Of a DNA stretch of 64,000 bases, positions 1-6,974 are shown piece by piece. The number at the start of each line of letters is the position of its first letter. Within the stretch, counting starts at the first letter, position 1. Source of the stretch: Rheinheimera pacifica. Lineage in GTDB: Bacteria; Pseudomonadota; Gammaproteobacteria; Enterobacterales; Alteromonadaceae. The stretch is taken from NCBI RefSeq assembly GCF_900108485.1, contig NZ_FNXF01000003.1, positions 328,530 to 392,529 of the forward strand, written 5' to 3'. The notes beneath the pieces are model-generated. The model was given only the letters and a program-made list of their open reading frames with translations, searched no databases and was not told where the DNA came from. A program made the position numbers and the translations under genes.

Positions 1-210
1 GGTAGGTGAGCCAAATACTATGGCATCAGCATTGGTTAATTGCGCCAGCAGTTTGCTATTGCGAAACCGCCCAGCACGAATATCGACGCCGGCAATTTCG
101 GCATGAATAACATTTACGGTAGGCTCGGTTGCAGCACCGGCAGCTACCGCTGCAGCTAATTGCCTGGTGCTGCCGCCGGCTGAGTGAAACACCACTGCGA
201 CTTTTATCAC
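1..210 (-). CDS. Flavodoxin-like NAD(P)H-dependent flavoprotein, partial (3' end outside window)
   Basis: The first 70 codons of a minus-strand gene that runs off the left edge. It starts at GTG (208-210) with GGAG 7 bases upstream. The N-terminus (IKVAVVFHSAGGSTRQLA) is the first beta strand and phosphate-binding loop of a flavodoxin/WrbA-type FMN protein, and ADAIVFGSPT at the edge is the second conserved FMN-contact loop. It lies 85 bases downstream of the FMN reductase gene on the same strand and is probably the last gene of the SoxR-controlled operon. A flavodoxin-like protein fits a redox-stress regulon. The exact subfamily (WrbA quinone reductase or flavodoxin) cannot be settled from 70 residues. 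Confidence 0.75.
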   Translation of the reverse strand, partial: MIKVAVVFHSAGGSTRQLAAAVAAGAATEPTVNVIHAEIAGVDIRAGRFRNSKLLAQLTNADAIVFGSPT

Positions 211-295
211 TTAACTCTCCTTATCGAGACCATCCTTATCACTGCCATGCTGAGCAAGGCTATATCTTTCAATTATGTTATTTAAAAAGCCGCAA

Positions 296-847
296 TTAAG
301 CGGCTTTGCTCTGCATAACTTGCTGGTGCAGTGTCAGGGCCGCGTGCTGCAGTTGCAAAAACAACGCTGTGTGTTTCACCTGCTGGTATTGTTGGTCAAA
401 CACCTGATGAAAATTCGGCACCGACACGGTACCTGTAAGCTTGGCACCCATATACGGCGCAGCTTGCACCGCCGCTTGCAGCACACTTTGAGCGCCACCC
501 GGCCCCGGCGCAGCAGAGAGAAACAACGCCGGTTTATGCTGAAAAATATAACGTTGGCTGCGCGAGGCCCAGTCATACAAGTTTTTAAACGCCGCGGTAA
601 AAGTGCCGTTATGTTCAGCAAAAGACACTATCAGGCCGTCAGCTTCAGCTATCTGCTGTAAAAACGCCGTTACCTTTGCCGGCGAACCAAGCTCAGCTTC
701 GCGCTGCTCGCTGTATATCGGCAGCTCGTAATCATCGATATTTAAGCTAACCACCTTAGCCTGCGGCAGCAACCTGGCCACACTTAACGCCAACTGCTGA
801 TTAATAGATTGCGGATTATTGCTGGCGGCAAAAGCAAGAATTTTCAT
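296..847 (-). CDS. NADPH-dependent FMN reductase family protein
   Basis: A 183-residue cytosolic flavoprotein of the NADPH_FMN_red (SsuE/ChrR-like) family. MKILAFAASNNPQSINQQLA is the first strand and FMN-phosphate loop, and ADGLIVSFAEHNGTFTAAFKNLYDW matches the family signature where SPEYN-G-PG-LKN-DW is usual, here diverged to SFAEHNGTFTAAFKN. It would reduce FMN or quinones with NAD(P)H. The start codon overlaps the stop of the upstream VOC gene in an ATGA, so the two are translationally coupled. As part of the operon behind a SoxR promoter, its likely role is defence against redox-cycling compounds. The substrate is unknown. Family assignment is secure; the diverged active-site loop is a small oddity. 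Confidence 0.85.
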   Translation of the reverse strand: MKILAFAASNNPQSINQQLALSVARLLPQAKVVSLNIDDYELPIYSEQREAELGSPAKVTAFLQQIAEADGLIVSFAEHNGTFTAAFKNLYDWASRSQRYIFQHKPALFLSAAPGPGGAQSVLQAAVQAAPYMGAKLTGTVSVPNFHQVFDQQYQQVKHTALFLQLQHAALTLHQQVMQSKAA

Positions 848-1284
848 AGCACCTCCTTGCGGGCTTTGTCCTGGTTTAAGTTGCGTTCGGCCGGTATATC
901 ACTTAAATACTCAACAAACTCCACTTCAAATCCGGCCGGATCAACAAAGTAGATATTTTTACGATAGGGGTCGTCAGCGCCCGGTTTGGCAATGGCGAAA
1001 CCTGCGGTATTCAGCCTGGCGATAACCGCATTCAGATTGTTAGTAACATAGGCAAAATGCGCCAGACCAACGCTATGCCCTGCTAAATCACGGTTTTCAC
1101 CCTCGCCGTGATCGCTTAGTGCCAGATAATGATAGTCGTCACCAAAGTGCAGCCATTTACGCGGCTTGCCATACCACTCACCCTGCCCCTCATCGCGGAT
1201 ATGCCAGTGCGGAAAAGCAGCGCGGTAGAAATTCAGCATGGCGCCGATATCTGCCACCACCAGGTTCACATGTTCCAGGTACAT
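844..1284 (-). CDS. VOC (glyoxalase/dioxygenase-fold) family protein
   Basis: A 146-residue single vicinal-oxygen-chelate protein. The beta-alpha-beta-beta-beta repeats are visible: MYLEHVNLVVADIGAMLNFYRAAF opens the first module with a candidate metal ligand His5; VGLAHFAYVTNNLNAVIARL opens the second with a His; and NIYFVDPAGFEVEFVEYL gives the C-terminal Glu ligand. Such proteins act as glyoxalases, dioxygenases or drug-binding resistance proteins; the substrate here is not predictable. The start has AAGGAG six bases upstream. It is preceded by an 18-base gap from a 30-residue ORF and overlaps the FMN reductase gene by four bases, so it belongs to the SoxR-driven operon. Confidence 0.85.
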   Translation of the reverse strand: MYLEHVNLVVADIGAMLNFYRAAFPHWHIRDEGQGEWYGKPRKWLHFGDDYHYLALSDHGEGENRDLAGHSVGLAHFAYVTNNLNAVIARLNTAGFAIAKPGADDPYRKNIYFVDPAGFEVEFVEYLSDIPAERNLNQDKARKEVL

Positions 1285-1302
1285 AGTTATCTCCTTATCA
1301 GA

Positions 1303-1395
1303 TTATTTATTCTGCATAGTGCGGTTGAACAGTCGGAAAAACTGACACAAAAAGCTGTTGCAGCGCGGATCTGAGTTGTCCGGTAAAGTGCTCAT
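1303..1395 (-). CDS. 30-residue peptide, first ORF of the SoxR-controlled operon
   Basis: A short ORF (MSTLPDNSDPR then CNSFLCQFFRLFNR, ending in QNK) with an excellent ribosome binding site, AAGGAGATAAG, directly before its ATG at 1393-1395. It lies 31 bases downstream of the SoxR promoter -10 and 18 bases before the VOC gene, whose own ribosome binding site has the same AAGGAGATAA layout. The peptide has a polar N-terminal third and a Cys-containing, amphipathic, phenylalanine-rich C-terminal half (two Cys, five residues apart). No family is recognised. It may be a real small protein or a leader ORF; placement and ribosome binding site are the only evidence. Confidence 0.55.
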   Translation of the reverse strand: MSTLPDNSDPRCNSFLCQFFRLFNRTMQNK

Positions 1396-1425
1396 GTCTT
1401 ATCTCCTTGCAATTAAACTGACAGC

Positions 1426-1456
1426 AGGTTAAAACCTTAACCTAAGTTAAGGTAAA
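1426..1456 (-). promoter_or_regulatory. SoxR-type promoter (18-bp SoxR box in a 19-bp spacer)
   Basis: On the minus strand there is a -35 TTTACC (1451-1456), a 19-base spacer and a -10 TAACCT (1426-1431). The overlong spacer contains the inverted repeat CCTTAAC-CTAA-GTTAAGG (1435-1452). This is the geometry of MerR-family activated promoters, and the sequence is close to the enterobacterial soxS promoter, which also starts TTTACC and has a CCTCAAG...CTTGAGG box. It points at the peptide-VOC-FMN reductase-flavodoxin operon. The box also lies 48 bases upstream of the soxR start, so SoxR may repress its own gene from here. Confidence 0.85.
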
Positions 1457-1499
1457 GTGTTTTTTTGAAAAAAATGGCAGAAAAATGAAGGGGCTTGAG

Positions 1500-1943
1500 A
1501 TGACTGATGCAACCTGGAGTGTCGGGCGCGTAGCAAAACGTTGTGGCGTTAAGGTTAGTACACTACATTTTTACGAACAAAAAGGCCTGATTAAAAGCTG
1601 GCGCAATGACGGCAACCAGCGCCGCTACAAGCCAGAGGTACTGCGGCGCATTTCGGTGATTAAGGCGGCGCAAAAAGTCGGCATTAGCCTGGAAGAAGTA
1701 AAACAGGCATTTTTGTCCTTGCCCGACAGCCGCACGCCCACAGTAGAAGACTGGCAGCTGCTATCGACCAACTGGCAGAAAATGCTGGATGCGCGCATTG
1801 CTTACCTGCAACGGCTGCGCGATTACCTCACCGGTTGTATTGGTTGTGGCTGTTTGAGTATGAGCAAATGCCCACTATACAACCCGGATGATGTACTGGG
1901 CGCTGAAGGCACCGGGCCGGTGATCCTGGAACAGACAGAATAG
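1500..1943 (+). CDS. soxR: Redox-sensitive transcriptional activator SoxR
   Basis: A MerR-family regulator of 147 residues. The winged helix-turn-helix is at residues 5-75 (VGRVAKRCGVKVSTLHFYEQKGL). A dimerisation helix follows, then the [2Fe-2S]-binding motif CIGCGCLSMSKCPLYNPDD with Cys113, Cys116, Cys118 and Cys124, the spacing of E. coli SoxR. Oxidation of the cluster by redox-cycling compounds switches on target promoters. The ATG at 1500 is chosen over one at 1485 because AAGGGG lies seven bases before it and the encoded protein then matches the usual length. Its presumed target promoter is in the divergent intergenic region. As in many non-enteric bacteria there is no soxS next to it; the targets are the adjacent redox genes themselves. 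Confidence 0.95.
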   Translation: MTDATWSVGRVAKRCGVKVSTLHFYEQKGLIKSWRNDGNQRRYKPEVLRRISVIKAAQKVGISLEEVKQAFLSLPDSRTPTVEDWQLLSTNWQKMLDARIAYLQRLRDYLTGCIGCGCLSMSKCPLYNPDDVLGAEGTGPVILEQTE

Positions 1944-1962
1944 TAAGCAGCAGGCTGACAAA

Positions 1963-2835
1963 TTAGGGCTGGTCAAATAACGCCACCTGTTGTGCGGACG
2001 CTTTTGCCCGATACATAGCAGTATCGGCGCATTTAAGCAGCGTATCCGCTGTTTTGCCGTCTTGCGGTGCTATAGCAATACCTATGCTGATATGGATATG
2101 CAGCGTTTGGGTGTTTAAGATAAAAGCTTCAGCGACACATTCGACCAATTGCTTAGCCAGCTTTACCACGTCATCCTGCTGCTTTATTTCAAGCAGTAAG
2201 CAGACAAACTCATCACCGCCCCAGCGGCTTACCATATCACCATCACGCACAAAGGCCCGCAAGCGGTTGGCTACGGTTAACAGCACCTGGTCGCCAACGT
2301 CATGGCCGTGAGCATCATTAATATTTTTAAATTTGTCGACATCAATAAACAGCACCGCCAGTGCCCAGCCGTGGCGTTTTGCCTGCACCAAACCATGCGC
2401 CAGCGCCTGATCAAATGACGTCCGGTTTGGTAAACCGGTAAGCTTGTCGGTTAGCGCTCGTTGGCGTGCTTCTTTTTCGGTCACCTGGGCTTGAACTAAA
2501 TCATCGCGCACGGCTGCCAGATCGGTTTTGGCATCATCCAGTTCAGATTCAATACCTATACGCATGGCAATTTCATTCGACAGTTTAATATTAACCCGTT
2601 TTAGATCTTCAGCCGCTTTGGCAACGATATTTTCAGCGTCTTCATTCTTCTTCAGGGCTTGCTTGATCATGCTAACCGAGCTTTGGCCTTGCTTTAGTAC
2701 ATCGTTAACCGAGTTAAGCTCGTCTGCCGCTACGCTGATTTCTTTTTTTATCCCTTCATTTTCTTTTAGCACACCATACAGTGACACTCTTTTGCCGCTA
2801 CGTTTTTTTCTCAACACTTTAGATTTTGTGAACAT
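1963..2835 (-). CDS. Diguanylate cyclase (GGDEF), soluble, with N-terminal coiled coil
   Basis: A 290-residue protein. Residues about 20-130 are a polar, heptad-rich coiled coil with no transmembrane segment. From about 130 to the end is a GGDEF domain: LTDKLTGLPNRTSFDQAL, FIDVDKFKNINDAHGHDVGD and RWGGDEFVCLL. The active-site GGDEF is intact, and an RDGD inhibitory I-site lies five residues before it, so it should make c-di-GMP and be product-inhibited. ATG at 2833-2835 is preferred over GTG at 2839-2841 because AGAGG sits five bases upstream of the ATG. It is a single gene, convergent with soxR. No sensory domain is recognisable, so the input signal is unknown. Confidence 0.92.
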   Translation of the reverse strand: MFTKSKVLRKKRSGKRVSLYGVLKENEGIKKEISVAADELNSVNDVLKQGQSSVSMIKQALKKNEDAENIVAKAAEDLKRVNIKLSNEIAMRIGIESELDDAKTDLAAVRDDLVQAQVTEKEARQRALTDKLTGLPNRTSFDQALAHGLVQAKRHGWALAVLFIDVDKFKNINDAHGHDVGDQVLLTVANRLRAFVRDGDMVSRWGGDEFVCLLLEIKQQDDVVKLAKQLVECVAEAFILNTQTLHIHISIGIAIAPQDGKTADTLLKCADTAMYRAKASAQQVALFDQP

Positions 2836-3165
2836 AAGCACCTCTTGGGTAACGCTGCGCCGGCAATCCCTGCCAGCAACGCCAGGTTAAATCTATAAAT
2901 ATATTGCATGCTGCATGGCCCTTTCTGTGCGTTAGCCCACATAACACCAACCTGTCAGGTAGATATTGGTCTGAAAGCCTGCACCCAGATAAAATATACA
3001 CTTGTGCACTGAACACCCTATAGCCGCATTACAAATACGACATTTAACTATATATAATTCATACAGTTAATAGAATTTACATTTCAACAGCAGAAACCAA
3101 ACTGGCCAAACCAGATATTTTAGTGTACAACTGTACGCTGAAATTAACTGATACGTGATCCTGTT
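2836..3165. other. Divergent intergenic region between diguanylate cyclase and ferredoxin reductase genes
   Basis: About 330 bases without a credible gene. It must hold the promoters of both flanking genes. The only clear structure is the inverted repeat at 3122-3139 listed separately. The remainder is AT-rich (3030-3120 especially), and no clear sigma-70 hexamer pair stands out on either strand. Confidence 0.6.
3122..3139 (+). promoter_or_regulatory. FabR/DesT-like operator
   Basis: AGTGTACA-AC-TGTACGCT is an 18-base inverted repeat with one mismatch, 26 bases before the start of the ferredoxin reductase gene. It closely resembles the operators of the TetR-family lipid repressors FabR and DesT as recalled (AGnGTACAnnTGTnCnCT). 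Such sites control unsaturated fatty acid synthesis, and the genes downstream are a desaturase and its electron donor. That combination makes the assignment plausible. The repressor itself is not identified in this window. Confidence 0.65.
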
Positions 3166-4257
3166 GTGAAGCCATTTTTATCCCGCCTTTGGCGCAGTTT
3201 TTGTTTAATGCTGGGTAACCAGAGTTCGCTAACCCTGTATTTGCTGCCGCTGATGCAACAATTAGTGCCGGGCTTTTTACCCGGCCATTACCGTGCCCGC
3301 CTGCTGTGCCGCCAATGGCAAACGGCTGATATGCTGCAACTTAGCTTTAAAGTGTCGGGCCGTTGGCCTGGCTTTGTGCCAGGGCAGCACTTACTGCTAA
3401 CGCTGCAGCATCAGGGCCGCTACATCAGCCGCACCTTTAGCATTTGCTCGCCGCTAAGCCTGTGGCAAAGCCAGCAGCAAATACAACTGTGCTGCAAAAT
3501 TAACCGCGCCGGTGAATTTACGCCGCTATTAAACCAGCTGAAAAATGGTGCAGTGGTTAATATCAGCACAGCGCAGGGCGATTTTTACTGGCAACAAGCA
3601 GCCACGGCGGCAGTATTTGTGGCCGCCGGTTCTGGCATAACGCCCGTTGCTGCCATGCTGTTAAGCCAGCGCCACTGGTTAACGCCGGTAAGCTTGTTTT
3701 ATCGCTGTCGTGGCGCAGAAAATGCGGCTTTGCTTAGCGAGCTGCAACAGCTGGCAGCACGCCAACCACTATTTACCTTAGCGCTGTCTGACAGCCGCAC
3801 CGAGCCGGCTGAAACCTTGCAACAGCGGCTGATTAATAACAGCGACGCCAGACAGTTTTATCTGTGCGGCCCGGCGGCCTTTATGCAGCAAATGCGTATG
3901 GCGCTTATACACAATGGCGTAAATGCAGCACAGATCCGGCAAGAGCAGTTTGGCTTAGCCATAACAGCACCAGCAGATCACACGGCGGCTGGTATGCAGT
4001 TAAGCGCCAGCTTTATCCGCGCCGGCATCAGTACAAAGGTTACGCTAAACCCCCAGCAGAGTTTATTGCAGAACGCCGAGCAGCATGGCCTTGCGCCCCG
4101 CTTTGGCTGTCGTATGGGCGTGTGTTTTCAGTGCGTGTGCGACAAAGTATCCGGCCAGGTACGCGATTTACGCAGCGGCGCCCTAAGCGGCCATGGCGCC
4201 GAACAAATTCAGCTGTGTGTAAGCCAACCACTAACCGAACTTGTGATTAAGCTGTAA
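3166..4257 (+). CDS. Ferredoxin reductase with C-terminal [2Fe-2S] ferredoxin domain (desaturase electron donor)
   Basis: A 363-residue flavoprotein. After a roughly 40-residue N-terminal segment comes an FAD-binding barrel (PGQHLLLTL, YISRTFSICSPL) and an NAD(P)-binding domain (VFVAAGSGITPVAAML, FYLCGPAAFM). The C-terminal plant-type ferredoxin domain has ligands in FGCRMGVCFQCVC (Cys-x4-Cys-x2-Cys) and the fourth Cys in IQLCVSQP. It would pass electrons from NAD(P)H to the desaturase encoded 11 bases downstream, as Rv3230c does for DesA3 in mycobacteria. The start is GTG; an in-frame ATG inside the protein would truncate the conserved N-terminal segment. A FabR/DesT-like operator sits just upstream. 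Domain order FNR-ferredoxin is normal for this family. Confidence 0.9.
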   Translation: MKPFLSRLWRSFCLMLGNQSSLTLYLLPLMQQLVPGFLPGHYRARLLCRQWQTADMLQLSFKVSGRWPGFVPGQHLLLTLQHQGRYISRTFSICSPLSLWQSQQQIQLCCKINRAGEFTPLLNQLKNGAVVNISTAQGDFYWQQAATAAVFVAAGSGITPVAAMLLSQRHWLTPVSLFYRCRGAENAALLSELQQLAARQPLFTLALSDSRTEPAETLQQRLINNSDARQFYLCGPAAFMQQMRMALIHNGVNAAQIRQEQFGLAITAPADHTAAGMQLSASFIRAGISTKVTLNPQQSLLQNAEQHGLAPRFGCRMGVCFQCVCDKVSGQVRDLRSGALSGHGAEQIQLCVSQPLTELVIKL

Positions 4258-4268
4258 CAGGACTTGTG

Positions 4269-5354
4269 ATGAAATTAACCACCGAACAATTTACCGCGCT
4301 TGAGCAAGAGCTGGACAGCGTAAAACAACAGGTACAAGCCGGGCTTGGTGATGCCGATGCGCGCTATATCCGCCGCGTATTACTAACGCAGCGTTTAAGC
4401 GCACTAAGCGGGCGTATTTTACTGGTGCTGGGCTTTATTACGCCCTGGCTATGGCTGCTGGGCGTGCTGCTGCTGGCACTGGCGAAAATTCTCGACAATA
4501 TGGAAATTGGCCACAATGTGCTGCATGGTCAATATGACTGGATGAACGATCCGGTGTTGCATTCCAAACGTTATGAGTGGGATATTGCTTGTGACGCCGG
4601 CTCCTGGCAGCGCACACATAACTTTGAGCACCATACTTACACCAATATTATTGGCAAAGACCGCGACTTTGGTTACGGCCTGCTGCGTTTAAGTAACGAT
4701 TTTCGCTGGCGGCTGCGTAACTTATGGCAAGGCGGCACTTACCTGCTGCTTAGTATGCTGTTTCAGTGGGGTGTGTCTTACCATGAATTAGCCGCGCAGC
4801 GGGTATTTTTTGGTAAAAAGAAGCTTGAGCGCCATTCCCAGGTTAGCGATAGCGAGCTGAAAAAAGCCTTTTTTAGCAAGGGTGCACGCCAGCTGATTAA
4901 AGACTATGTGTTTTTCCCGCTAATTGCCGGGCCAATGTGGCTGTGGGTATTGTGCGGTAATCTGCTGGCCAATTTAATCCGCAACTTATGGACATCAACG
5001 GTAATTTTTTGCGGCCACTTTACCAAAGACGTGTATGTGTTTAGCGCGGCACAGTGCGAAGGCGAAAGCCGCGGCCAGTGGTATTACCGCCAGATGCTGG
5101 GTTCATCTAACTTTACCGGCCCCACCTGGCTGCATATTTTAACCGGCCATTTAAGCTGCCAGATAGAGCACCACCTTTTCCCTGATATTCCGGCACGGCA
5201 CTACCCTGCTATGGCAAAACAGGTGCAGGCAATAGCGGCAAAATATGCTATTCCATACAACACCGGCAGCTTTGTGCACCAGTACAGCACGGTATTTCTG
5301 CGCATTATGCGCTATTCACTGCCGGGCGGTGATAAAGCAGTAAAGGCATTGTAG
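4269..5354 (+). CDS. Membrane fatty acid (acyl-CoA type) desaturase
   Basis: A 361-residue integral membrane di-iron desaturase. All three histidine boxes are intact: HNVLH, HNFEHH and QIEHH (in CQIEHHLFPDIP). The third box starting with Gln is the form seen in DesA3-like and front-end desaturases. Two pairs of hydrophobic segments separate the boxes in the usual way. It introduces a double bond into acyl chains using electrons from the reductase gene that precedes it. ATG at 4269 is preferred to GTG at 4266 because AGGA lies six bases upstream of the ATG. The pair is probably one transcript repressed by a FabR/DesT-type regulator. Regiospecificity cannot be read from sequence. Confidence 0.92.
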   Translation: MKLTTEQFTALEQELDSVKQQVQAGLGDADARYIRRVLLTQRLSALSGRILLVLGFITPWLWLLGVLLLALAKILDNMEIGHNVLHGQYDWMNDPVLHSKRYEWDIACDAGSWQRTHNFEHHTYTNIIGKDRDFGYGLLRLSNDFRWRLRNLWQGGTYLLLSMLFQWGVSYHELAAQRVFFGKKKLERHSQVSDSELKKAFFSKGARQLIKDYVFFPLIAGPMWLWVLCGNLLANLIRNLWTSTVIFCGHFTKDVYVFSAAQCEGESRGQWYYRQMLGSSNFTGPTWLHILTGHLSCQIEHHLFPDIPARHYPAMAKQVQAIAAKYAIPYNTGSFVHQYSTVFLRIMRYSLPGGDKAVKAL

Positions 5355-5389
5355 AAAACGTCACTTAACCGCTTCGTGCAGATACTTTG

Positions 5390-5818
5390 TCAGGTGGGCG
5401 CAGTACGCTTATCGGTTCTGTCCAGTGTGCGAATAATATCGCGCCAGCTTAAAATACCCTGTGGCCGGTTTTGGCTGTCTACCACCGGAATACAAGATAC
5501 ACCTTCGGTGTTAAACAGATGAATAGCATCCATTATTTTCGCCTGTGGCTGCAAGGTAACCGGCTTGCGCAGCATAACCTGATGCACTTTTTTATTTAAA
5601 GTAGCCAGATCGCGCGGTGTTTCTGCAGCGGTGCCAATATGCGGGCTTAACGCTTTAAATAAATCACGGTCAGATAACACCCCCAGCAAAATGCCTTTTT
5701 CCACCACCAGCACATGGTGAAATTTAACGTTATCAAAAATTTGCTTTACCACCGTCAGCGTATCATCCGGCGATACGCTAACCGGTTTAGTACTCATTAA
5801 TTGAGCGATACTCAGCAT
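5390..5818 (-). CDS. CBS-domain pair protein
   Basis: A 142-residue cytosolic protein made of two CBS motifs forming one Bateman module. The first is near residues 5-60 (MSTKPVSVSPDDTLTVVKQIF, GVLSDRDLFKAL) and the second near 78-135 (VMLRKPVTLQPQAKIMDAIHLF, GILSWRDIIRTL). Such modules bind adenosine nucleotides and sense energy state, usually for an attached enzyme; here the module stands alone. It lies five bases downstream of the DUF4199 membrane protein gene on the same strand and is likely co-transcribed with it. The partner it controls is not evident. Confidence 0.88.
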   Translation of the reverse strand: MLSIAQLMSTKPVSVSPDDTLTVVKQIFDNVKFHHVLVVEKGILLGVLSDRDLFKALSPHIGTAAETPRDLATLNKKVHQVMLRKPVTLQPQAKIMDAIHLFNTEGVSCIPVVDSQNRPQGILSWRDIIRTLDRTDKRTAPT

Positions 5819-5823
5819 CAGGG

Positions 5824-6303
5824 TTAACCTTTACTTCGCAGAAAAAACGCGACAATAACCGAGGTCAGCACGCCCATAATGGCGGCACCGATAACACTTT
5901 GCAGCATATAGTTAGTTAAACTGAAGTACTTTAAAGCCTGTTCCGTCGTCATCATGCCTTCGGTTACAACATAGGCCTGCATATTGAGGAAATAGTTCGG
6001 GCTAATAACCATATGCGCAAGCCACTGCGCTGCCGGACTTAACAGCACTACCACCAGTGTGATTAACAGCCCAGACTGCATACCCTGCTTCCAGCTCATA
6101 ATACCGTTATAATCGCGCAGCTTTTTCTGCCGCAGCGCCAGCACATAAACCAGTATTGCCGGTATAGCGAATAAATTAGTATAGGTGGCGTGCTGCGCAA
6201 TATGCTGGTCATGCAGACCTGTCAGTTGCTCTATCCATATCCACAGCAGCATAACGGCAGTAAAAATAAGCCCCCAGCGTATTTCTGTCATATACTTTTG
6301 CAT
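5824..6303 (-). CDS. DUF4199 family membrane protein
   Basis: A 159-residue protein with four predicted transmembrane segments, near residues 8-25, 42-57, 77-96 and 130-155. The overall layout (short N-terminus, first helix ending in a polar stretch with Asn/His, GIMSWKQGMQSGLLIT in the centre, and a final helix reaching a basic C-terminus) fits the DUF4199 family, whose function is unknown. It is the first gene of a two-gene unit with the CBS protein. The divergent gene 118 bases away is a TetR regulator, which could control it, though no operator was recognised. Confidence 0.75.
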   Translation of the reverse strand: MQKYMTEIRWGLIFTAVMLLWIWIEQLTGLHDQHIAQHATYTNLFAIPAILVYVLALRQKKLRDYNGIMSWKQGMQSGLLITLVVVLLSPAAQWLAHMVISPNYFLNMQAYVVTEGMMTTEQALKYFSLTNYMLQSVIGAAIMGVLTSVIVAFFLRSKG

Positions 6304-6421
6304 AACTTATTGTTCTTGTTAGCTTAGACACAGTAAAACTATAGCGCTTTTATATCGCTTTACCAGCTGTTTGCGCTGAGAAACCTATACTTAAAACCTG
6401 CAGCAGATAAAGGTAAAGCTT

Positions 6422-6970
6422 ATGCGTCAACAAATCCTTGATACCGCACTGCAACTGGCAGCGAAAACCGGCTGGGAGCAGTTAACCCTGCAACAGATTG
6501 CCACTGCGCTGCAGATCAGCCTGGCTGATATTTATTGCCATTACCGGCAAAAAGATGATTTGGTTGAGGCCTGGTTTGACCGCGCCGATCTGGCGCTGCT
6601 AAGTGCACAGATAAGTAAAGCGTTACCCGCTAAAGCCCGGTTGCAACAGGCCATACAGCATTGGCTGGCGGCGCTTTCGCCCTACCATAAACTTACCGGC
6701 CAAATGCTGCTGTATAAACTGGAACCCGGCCATATTCATTTACAGGCGGCGGGTATTTTACGCATTAGCCGCACTGTGCAATGGCTGCGTGAAGCGGCCG
6801 GTTTAACCGCCAGCGGCGCAGCAAGAGTTGGCCAGGAGCTGGCATTAAGCAGCCTGTTTGTGGCGGTATTTATTTACTGGTTAAATGACCACTCAGCGGC
6901 ACAGCAGCGCAGCTTGGCCTTGCTTAGCCGCATGCTGCAGCAAGGCCACAATCTGGCGCTCTGGCGCTAA
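6422..6970 (+). CDS. TetR/AcrR family transcriptional regulator
   Basis: A 182-residue protein. Residues 1-48 form the TetR DNA-binding domain (ILDTALQLAAKTGWEQLTLQQIATALQISLADIYCHYRQKDDLV). The C-terminal ligand domain is short and helical with no recognisable signature. Targets could be the divergent DUF4199-CBS unit or more distant genes. It is shorter than FabR or DesT and lacks their recognisable C-terminus, so the lipid operator at 3122 is not confidently assigned to it. It converges with the M28 peptidase gene, with only four bases between the stop codons. Confidence 0.88.
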   Translation: MRQQILDTALQLAAKTGWEQLTLQQIATALQISLADIYCHYRQKDDLVEAWFDRADLALLSAQISKALPAKARLQQAIQHWLAALSPYHKLTGQMLLYKLEPGHIHLQAAGILRISRTVQWLREAAGLTASGAARVGQELALSSLFVAVFIYWLNDHSAAQQRSLALLSRMLQQGHNLALWR

Positions 6971-6974
6971 TACC

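Noticed and set aside
6422..6970. TetR gene as the FabR/DesT repressor of the desaturase operon
   Set aside because: Shorter than those repressors, and no C-terminal similarity could be seen; left as an unassigned TetR regulator.
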